A DNA stretch of 12,604 nucleotides, from the NCBI GenBank assembly GCA_903928285.1, contig CAIYQH010000515.1, positions 1 through 12,604 of the forward strand. The letters are read 5' to 3'. The notes below the pieces were generated by a model. The model searched no databases and had not been told where the DNA came from. It saw only the letters and a program-made list of their open reading frames with translations. The position numbers were made by a program, and so were the translations under genes. This document shows, one piece after another, positions 8,901 to 12,604 of the stretch (position 1 is the first letter of the stretch; each line of letters opens with the position of its first letter). The DNA is from an uncultured Bacteroidales bacterium (GTDB taxonomy: Bacteria > Bacteroidota > Bacteroidia > Bacteroidales > FEN-979).

Positions 8901-9119
8901 CTGGAAAGAGTAACTGTCAGTCCCATAATCGGTACTGGTCACTACGGCAATGAGGGTGGTCGAATTGCCCAGACAGGTAGGGTCGGCAAATGGCTGGATA
9001 TTGATCCCGTTTTGAGCGATGGAGGAAATTCCACTGAAGAGGAGCAGAAAGCACAGCAGAAGCGGGAACCTTAAGGCAGCAACGCAGGAAAAGCAGGGTA
9101 ATCGATGTTTGATAAACAT
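5958..9119 (-). CDS. Large secreted multidomain protein: split Ig-like domain, five PKD-like repeats, FISUMP domain
   Basis: 1053 residues from the ATG at 9119. The frame continues upstream to a GTG at 9176, but the signal peptide starts naturally at 9119 (FIKHR, hydrophobic core, cut at SSIA|QNG after residue 35). Domains (ATG numbering): an N-terminal region at about 39-333 that begins and ends like an Ig-like domain (CLGNSTTL and GDTVTFSPT) around a large insert with VGSNGWIGF; five tandem PKD-like repeats at about 334-766 with regular Cys pairs; a further beta domain at about 767-852; and a C-terminal FISUMP domain at about 870-1053 with GGFYQWDEIMQY, CPPEWHLPSEAEWQQL and terminal FPVRCIKD. 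Function is unknown; a surface or matrix role such as adhesion is inferred from domain content. No T9SS sorting domain or lipobox is visible. It follows miaA by 53 bases. Confidence 0.85.
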   Translation of the reverse strand: MFIKHRLPCFSCVAALRFPLLLCFLLLFSGISSIAQNGINIQPFADPTCLGNSTTLIAVVTSTDYGTDSYSFQVIPYAPLDTTIGTPLDPTLTHCTSTNGGKDDCWGGPYDIGFSFCFFSQLYTRFFVGSNGWIGFRSPGTNPWNTYIARVIPDNAADSASPKDCIFAPWQDWLPNLSAINNIYYYTMGTAPNRELVVYWKNCPMFNCTTTKGSFQIVLKEQGGVIENHLQVKPSCTWQSNKATQGVHNNNGTIAFTATVGGTNRNNTSWTANQESMRFVPDGVSWHSGSSTGPVLGYGDTVTFSPTVTTWVYAVINTCLGVVHYDSALVHVTPTLTGPTSLCKGTTGATYHTEPGMTAYNWSISAGGLVTSGGDSAADSVTITWNGTGSQSVGVIFTNPVTGCTSTIPRVVFVTVKDAPVPVITGVQSVCLNTPSHTYSTQTGKLNYLWNVTGGSVSAGGGAANPTITITWTTTGPQSVSVVYTDPVTLCTALAPTVFNVTVNPLPVPTFLSGEILACQTVPGNIYSTQAGMTSYVWSISGGSLSAGGGASSSTATVTWTTLGSQNISINYTNPATQCTAVAPFVLPVQVVPLPVPSITGASAICMNTPQSIYSTQPLMNGYTWTITPPFAGTILSGGATNSILVQWNIPGTHIVKVSYADGNGCPVAAPAQQTVVVTPIPVSTITAAPGVICSAVSYPYQTPADPACTFTWTITPSGNGNITSGQGTNSVTINWLTEGNAMVGVTGSNNYYPCTSSSAVQVAVKPTPNPVFLPCFDTKTTLGAKKITLLGASPFIVGQGVYSGSGVSNPSPGVYQFSPMSAGPGPSNINYTYSNNYGCAGSAIVTIQVFNTSFTCGSQLTDVRDGQTYATAMFNARCWMTRNLNYGTQIQGFPATPQTDNCLVEKYCAPSDPACSAYGGFYQWDEIMQYATNGDNKGACPPEWHLPSEAEWQQLIDNVMAGVTAPDANGLAGATLKDPLANMGFHGLLTGMNYMDSFWGFTTLPLTGTMFWTSTPNGSDKAVARGLNLLNPSISWYANSRFNAFPVRCIKD
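6822..8120 (-). repeat. Five tandem PKD-like repeats of about 88 codons
   Basis: Repeat units lie at about 7869-8120, 7608-7868, 7341-7607, 7083-7340 and 6822-7082, in coding order from high to low coordinate. Each unit has one Cys near its start (LCKGT, VCLNT, ACQTV, ICMNT, ICSAV) and one near its end (TGCTS, TLCTA, TQCTA, NGCPV, YPCTS), 61, 60, 60, 60 and 61 residues apart. The first Cys recurs every 88, 88, 87 and 88 residues. Units 1-3 also share the pattern SGGxxSAGGGA or close variants, followed by TITW. Units are diverged at the DNA level, so this is an old duplication and not a recent tandem expansion. Confidence 0.85.
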
Positions 9120-9145
9120 GATTAGTGGACCAGTATTCTCAACTA

Positions 9146-9153
9146 CAAATGTA
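9146..9153 (-). promoter_or_regulatory. Candidate -7 box for the large secreted-protein gene
   Basis: Read on the minus strand this is TACATTTG, a full match to TAnnTTTG, 26 bases upstream of the ATG at 9119 and within the 53-base gap after miaA. Initiation a few bases downstream would give a leader of about 20 bases and would exclude the longer GTG start at 9176. No clear -33 TTG is present upstream, so readthrough from miaA remains the alternative. Confidence 0.35.
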
Positions 9154-9172
9154 CCATAAAATATGAAGAATA

Positions 9173-10096
9173 TCACCGGGTTATTAAAAACCTGATCTGT
9201 TCAATTTTGTTTTCAAAAGGCAACCGGCCATCGATCCAATGAATATTAATACCCTGGCGTTCCATGCGACGGAACCAGGTCATCTGCCGTTTGGCAAACT
9301 GCCTGATCGCAATATTCAGTGAAAAGAACATTTCGGCACGGGTGATCTCCCCGGTCAGGAAAAGGGTGACATACCTGTATTCCAACCCATATTTCATCAG
9401 CCGTTCCGGAGATATTCCCATTCGCAGAAGCGCTTCCACTTCCGTGATCATGCCATGTTCAAGCCTGAAATCGAGCCTTTCGGTGATACGGGCCATCAGC
9501 TGTTCACGGGGATAGGCGATCCCGATGATGGTCGACAGGATGGCAGGGAAGGGGTTGCTTTGTTCCCGGGGAGTTTCTGGGTCATTTGCAGCGTATTCCG
9601 CCGAACGGGCCACCAGGATGGCTTTCAGAAGGCGTGTCCTGTTTTCAAAGTCTGTGATATTATGCAGTACCCTGGCCGATTTCAATATGTCTGCCAGTTC
9701 CTCATCTGTTTTATCCTGCAGATCTGATATCAGCTCGGTGTCATTCCTGACTTTTTCCAGCCGGTAGCCCTTTAACACCGCCTCCAGGTACATCCCTGAG
9801 CCTCCACAGAGGATGGGTAGCTTATTCCGGCCAAGGATGTCGTGGTAAACGTTGAGAAAATCCTGCTGGTATTCGAAGATATTGTACTCATAGCCTGGAT
9901 CGGCAATGTCGATGAGATAGCGGGGTATGGCACACCCGTTGACGATATACTCGCCAAGATCCTTGCCTGTCCCGATATCCATACCCCGGTAAACCTGGCG
10001 TGAATCGGCGCTGATGATCTCTCCGCCAAGATCAAAGGCCAGCCGGGCTGCAAGTGCAGTCTTGCCGGTTGCAGTAGGACCAAGGATCGTAACCAC
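9173..10096 (-). CDS. miaA: tRNA dimethylallyltransferase
   Basis: 307 residues, normal for MiaA. It transfers the dimethylallyl group of dimethylallyl diphosphate to N6 of A37 in tRNAs reading codons that start with U. The P-loop GPTATGKT is at 6-13, the IISADSRQVYRGMDIGTGK segment at 27-45, GGSGMYLEAVLKGY at 98-111, and the C-terminal AIRQFAKRQMTWFRR at about 263-277. MKYGLEYRYVTLFLTGE matches Bacteroidota-type MiaA. The start codon is GTG at 10096: an in-frame TAA lies 12 bases further upstream and no ATG precedes the P-loop. The gene follows the nucleotide-sugar dehydratase gene by 25 bases on the same strand, so cotranscription is likely. Some Bacteroidota carry two miaA paralogs, and this window cannot tell which one this is. 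Confidence 0.95.
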   Translation of the reverse strand: MVTILGPTATGKTALAARLAFDLGGEIISADSRQVYRGMDIGTGKDLGEYIVNGCAIPRYLIDIADPGYEYNIFEYQQDFLNVYHDILGRNKLPILCGGSGMYLEAVLKGYRLEKVRNDTELISDLQDKTDEELADILKSARVLHNITDFENRTRLLKAILVARSAEYAANDPETPREQSNPFPAILSTIIGIAYPREQLMARITERLDFRLEHGMITEVEALLRMGISPERLMKYGLEYRYVTLFLTGEITRAEMFFSLNIAIRQFAKRQMTWFRRMERQGINIHWIDGRLPFENKIEQIRFLITR

Positions 10097-10121
10097 AATA
10101 AACTGGGATTAGATACATAAA

Positions 10122-12026
10122 TTAATGGGGGATGTCAGCCGGTTCACCTGACCCATCCTGGTTGTCGAGCGTTTCATATACTGAATTCTGGCTGATATAT
10201 TCCGGGACGATCTGTTTCATCTTCCGGATAATATCGAAGTTGTTACGGCCGGGTATCATGGCGGTCAATTCATCCATATCGCGTCTGACCGCCGTAAGTT
10301 CATACTGACGAACCTTGGCCGTCAGGATGAGCGGGTGATGGGTCGGAAGGGTGTTTTCTTCGACATTCAGCAACTCCTCATAAAGTTTTTCACCGGGTCT
10401 GAGCCCGATATATTTGATCTGGATATCCTTGTCAATGATGAGACCCGAGAGCTGGATCATCTTTTTGGCCAGGTCGAGGATCTTCACCGATTTGCCCATG
10501 TCGAAGATGAAAATTTCGCCACCCTCACCATAGGCCCCCGCCTCCAGCACCAGCCGGCAGGCTTCGGGGATGGTCATGAAAAACCGTGTAACATCGGGAT
10601 GGGTGATGGTAATTGGTCCCCCCTTTTCAATCTGGTTATGAAACAAGGGGATGACAGATCCGTTGGATCCCAGCACGTTCCCAAACCGGGTGGTAATAAA
10701 CCGGGTGCCTGTGGCGGAGTTCAGCGCCTGGGTATAGATCTCGGCGATCCGCTTTGAGGCGCCCATGACATTGGTGGGGTTTACCGCCTTATCGGTGGAG
10801 ATCATGATGAACTTTTTAACGCCGGCAGCTACCGAAAGGTCGGCAATGATGCGGGTTCCCCCGATGTTGGTCAACACGGCTTCCACCGGGTTGTTTTCCA
10901 TCATGGGTACATGTTTATAGGCTGCGGCATGAAACACCAGGTCGGGATGGAAAGTTTCGAAGATCTTCTGCATCCTGTCGCTGTTACAGATGTCGCAGAG
11001 GATGAACTCAGTCAGAAATGAAGGGCTGTTCGACAGGGTTTCCAGTTCAAGGTAATGCAGCGGCGTTTCAGCCTGGTCAACCAGGATAAGCTGCCGGGGG
11101 GCAAAGCGGCTCAGCTGCCTCACAATCTCGCTGCCGATCGAACCTGCCGCGCCGCTGACCAGTACCGTTTTCCCCGCAATCTCCCGGGTTATCCGCTGTT
11201 TGTCGAGGGTGATCTCCTCTCGTTCGAGCAGCTCCTCGATCTTGATATTCTTCAGCTGGTTAAAGCTTAACTCCCCGTTGATCCACCTGATTACCGGGGG
11301 GACGGTCAGCACCTTCGTGTTGTATTCCAGACATTTTTCAACCAGCGCCTGTTTTTTAAGGGGATCCATCTGCATGATAGCCAGGATGATCTGTGCGATG
11401 GCATGGGACGATAGCAGATCATCCAGTTTCGCCGGGCTGATGATATCGACTCCCTCCAGTTTTTTCCCCTGCTTACTGGTGTTGTCGTCGATAAAGGCCA
11501 TCACCTTGTAATCGGTTCCCGCATCGCGGTCGAGCGCCCGCTTGGCAATGATCCCGGCCTCGCCTGCCCCGTAAATCACCACCATTACCTTTTCGCGGTC
11601 GGAACGGTGAAAATCAAGATAAACCAGCTTGACGATCAGGCGAAAGAAGATCATCCCGAAGGAGGAGGCGAGAAAATCGATGATGATCACCGAGAAGGGA
11701 ATAAAGAAAAAATGGCCGATGAAAAAATAGGTCACCAGGTTGGTGACGGCAAAAATGAGGCTGCCTGCCAGAACTGTGCCGAAAACGCGCAGGGCGTCGC
11801 CGGTGCTGGTATAACGGATGATGCCTGCATACGACCGTGCAACCAGGAAGGTAATACTCCGGATCAGCGCCATGTAGAGCAGGATCCCTGGAAGGGGCTT
11901 TAACTCGGAGGAGGGAATGGCAAAGTTGAACCGCAGGAGATAGGCGAGAATAACGGCCGACAGGATAATCAAAAGATCGATTAAAAATATCAGCCAGCGG
12001 GGGGTGTTTTCCCTGGTTAAAATCAT
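10122..12026 (-). CDS. Membrane nucleotide-sugar 4,6-dehydratase/epimerase, WbpM/PglF/CapD type
   Basis: 634 residues, the long membrane form of the polysaccharide-biosynthesis dehydratases. Four hydrophobic segments occupy about 11-32, 46-64, 81-103 and 107-132. A first Rossmann-like domain has YGAGEAG at 152-158. The catalytic short-chain dehydrogenase-like domain starts at about 286 with the NAD(P) motif SGAAGSIGSE (GxxGxxG at 292-298). The active-site region reads STDKAVNPTNVMGASKR. The usual YxxxK is MxxxK (M421, K425), as in the WbpM/PglF group. By family, the likely reaction is NAD-dependent 4,6-dehydration of UDP-GlcNAc on the cytoplasmic face, feeding dideoxy-amino sugars into surface polysaccharide or protein glycans. 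The substrate is inferred. The start is the ATG at 12026; the next Met (52) would delete the first membrane segment. No glycosyltransferases lie nearby. Confidence 0.92.
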   Translation of the reverse strand: MILTRENTPRWLIFLIDLLIILSAVILAYLLRFNFAIPSSELKPLPGILLYMALIRSITFLVARSYAGIIRYTSTGDALRVFGTVLAGSLIFAVTNLVTYFFIGHFFFIPFSVIIIDFLASSFGMIFFRLIVKLVYLDFHRSDREKVMVVIYGAGEAGIIAKRALDRDAGTDYKVMAFIDDNTSKQGKKLEGVDIISPAKLDDLLSSHAIAQIILAIMQMDPLKKQALVEKCLEYNTKVLTVPPVIRWINGELSFNQLKNIKIEELLEREEITLDKQRITREIAGKTVLVSGAAGSIGSEIVRQLSRFAPRQLILVDQAETPLHYLELETLSNSPSFLTEFILCDICNSDRMQKIFETFHPDLVFHAAAYKHVPMMENNPVEAVLTNIGGTRIIADLSVAAGVKKFIMISTDKAVNPTNVMGASKRIAEIYTQALNSATGTRFITTRFGNVLGSNGSVIPLFHNQIEKGGPITITHPDVTRFFMTIPEACRLVLEAGAYGEGGEIFIFDMGKSVKILDLAKKMIQLSGLIIDKDIQIKYIGLRPGEKLYEELLNVEENTLPTHHPLILTAKVRQYELTAVRRDMDELTAMIPGRNNFDIIRKMKQIVPEYISQNSVYETLDNQDGSGEPADIPH

Positions 12027-12030
12027 GTGT

Positions 12031-12038
12031 CAAAATTA
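12031..12038 (-). promoter_or_regulatory. Candidate -7 box abutting the dehydratase start codon
   Basis: Read on the minus strand this is TAATTTTG, a full match to TAnnTTTG. Only the four bases ACAC separate it from the ATG at 12026. If it is real, transcription would begin at or near the start codon (a leaderless mRNA). A TTG equivalent at 12064-12066 is about 25 bases upstream, somewhat farther than usual for a -33 element. A chance match is possible in this A/T-rich region. Confidence 0.3.
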
Positions 12039-12039
12039 C

Positions 12040-12095
12040 AGAATATTCTCCTGAACATATGAACAATTGCCGTTAAATATGAACATTCGGCAATT
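12040..12095. promoter_or_regulatory. Repeat-rich divergent control region (possible operator)
   Basis: This lies in the 202-base gap between the divergent dehydratase and gcvT genes. It contains a 10-base palindrome AGAATATTCT (12040-12049), three copies of TGAACA (12052, 12060, 12080), two of which extend to ATATGAACA (12057 and 12077), and a perfect 8-base inverted repeat AATTGCCG/CGGCAATT (12065-12072 and 12088-12095) with a 15-base spacer. The spacing of the inverted-repeat arms, about two helical turns, would suit a dimeric regulator, but no binding protein can be named. The rest of the gap (12121-12228) is pyrimidine-rich with a direct repeat CTTCCGG (12184, 12197) and nothing else recognisable. 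Confidence 0.4.
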
Positions 12096-12112
12096 CAACA
12101 TGCAATTTTTTC

Positions 12113-12120
12113 TACTTTTG
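12113..12120 (+). promoter_or_regulatory. Candidate -7 box for gcvT
   Basis: TACTTTTG is a full match to the Bacteroidota -7 consensus TAnnTTTG. It lies 108 bases before the gcvT ATG, giving a predicted leader of about 100 bases. No clear -33 TTG element is seen 17-23 bases upstream; the inverted-repeat arm CGGCAATT ends 17 bases before the box, so a regulator bound there would overlap RNA polymerase. Confidence 0.4.
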
Positions 12121-12228
12121 TGGCGTTTGCAGGAAGGTATCAGTTTTCTTTTTCTCACCTTGCCGATGTTTGGTGTACTGAACCTTCCGGTTTTTTCTTC
12201 CGGCCAACAACACAGAAATAATTTTCAA

Positions 12229-12604
12229 ATGAAAAACACAGCATTTACAAAGTTCCACGAAGCCATGGGAGCCAAAATGGTCCCTTTTGCAGGCTACTAC
12301 ATGCCGCTTCAGTATGAAGGCGTTATCGCCGAACATGAAACCGTTCGTAAAGGCGTCGGCGTTTTTGACGTGTCGCATATGGGCGAATTCTGGGTAAAAG
12401 GTCCTCATGCACTTGCATTTATCCAGTGGGTTACTTCAAACGATGCCTCGAAACTGGTTCCCGGGAAGGTCCAGTATTCCTGTTTCCCGAACGAAACCGG
12501 AGGAATTGTCGACGATCTGCTGGTTTACAAGGTCGACGACCTGACCTACCTGCTGGTGGTGAATGCCGCCAACATCGACAAGGACTGGAGCTGGTGCAAC
12601 CAGC
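12229..12604 (+). CDS. gcvT: Glycine cleavage system T protein (aminomethyltransferase), 3' truncated
   Basis: The first 125 residues of a protein usually about 360 long, open to the window edge. GcvT takes the aminomethyl group from the lipoyl arm of H protein and, with tetrahydrofolate, releases ammonia and 5,10-methylenetetrahydrofolate. Matching segments are MKNTAFTKFHEAMGAKMVPF, AGYYMPLQYEGVIAEHETVR, VGVFDVSHMGEF, SKLVPGKVQYSCF, GGIVDDLLVYK (with the conserved acidic pair D95-D96) and VNAANIDKDW. The ATG at 12229 gives the typical family N-terminus. In-frame ATGs at 12166 and 12100 would add 21 or 43 residues unlike the family. No glycine-riboswitch signature is seen in the leader. The other glycine-cleavage genes are not in the window. 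Confidence 0.95.
   Translation, partial: MKNTAFTKFHEAMGAKMVPFAGYYMPLQYEGVIAEHETVRKGVGVFDVSHMGEFWVKGPHALAFIQWVTSNDASKLVPGKVQYSCFPNETGGIVDDLLVYKVDDLTYLLVVNAANIDKDWSWCNQ

Noticed and set aside
865..12026. Evidence of a mobile element, phage or defence island
   Set aside because: No transposase, integrase, terminal inverted repeats, CRISPR-like spaced repeats, nuclease or toxin-antitoxin motifs were seen. All long genes have plausible resident functions.
12121..12228. Glycine riboswitch in the gcvT leader
   Set aside because: The leader is pyrimidine-rich and shows neither the tandem aptamer layout nor the conserved GGA/GAG-type core segments I would expect.
12100..12228. Earlier in-frame gcvT starts at ATG 12100 or 12166
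   Set aside because: They would add 43 or 21 residues unlike any GcvT N-terminus, and the first lies upstream of the candidate -7 box. The start at 12229 gives the standard family beginning.

Overview
The window looks like an ordinary chromosomal segment of a Bacteroidota bacterium, probably an uncultured Bacteroidales-like lineage. The lineage call rests on several signs: a type IX secretion (T9SS) C-terminal sorting domain, a TPR-PD40-CRD-OmpA protein of the PorE kind, PKD-like repeats joined to a FISUMP domain, signal peptides cut just before Gln, no Shine-Dalgarno sequences, and several boxes matching the Bacteroidota -7 promoter consensus TAnnTTTG. I see no phage, transposon, CRISPR, tRNA or rRNA. 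No gene-free stretch exceeds 300 bases; the longest is 202 bases (12027-12228).

Layout. Bases 1-840 (+) carry the end of the GTP cyclohydrolase II gene (ribBA) and a complete lumazine synthase gene (ribH), both in riboflavin synthesis. Convergent to them at 865-2925 (-) is a 686-residue envelope protein with PorE-like architecture. Divergent from it, on the + strand, are a small T9SS cargo protein (3011-3934), N-carbamoylputrescine amidase aguB (3949-4818) and agmatine deiminase aguA (4844-5923). The last two convert agmatine to putrescine. Convergent to aguA is a - strand run that reads, in transcription order: a membrane nucleotide-sugar 4,6-dehydratase of the WbpM/PglF/CapD type (12026-10122), miaA (10096-9173) and a very large secreted protein (9119-5958). 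The large protein has a split Ig-like domain, five 88-residue PKD-like repeats and a C-terminal FISUMP domain. A 202-base divergent control region then separates the dehydratase gene from the start of gcvT (12229 to the window edge, +).

How the genes fit together. Housekeeping pairs (riboflavin, polyamine) are interleaved with cell-surface functions: a probable peptidoglycan-anchored T9SS accessory protein, a T9SS cargo, a large exported repeat protein and a surface-sugar enzyme. I do not see a new defence or mobile system. The most interesting items are the large secreted protein (domain nested in a domain, strict Cys periodicity, no visible sorting signal), the PorE-like gene divergent from a T9SS cargo gene, and the dehydratase/gcvT control region with its repeats and a possible leaderless start.
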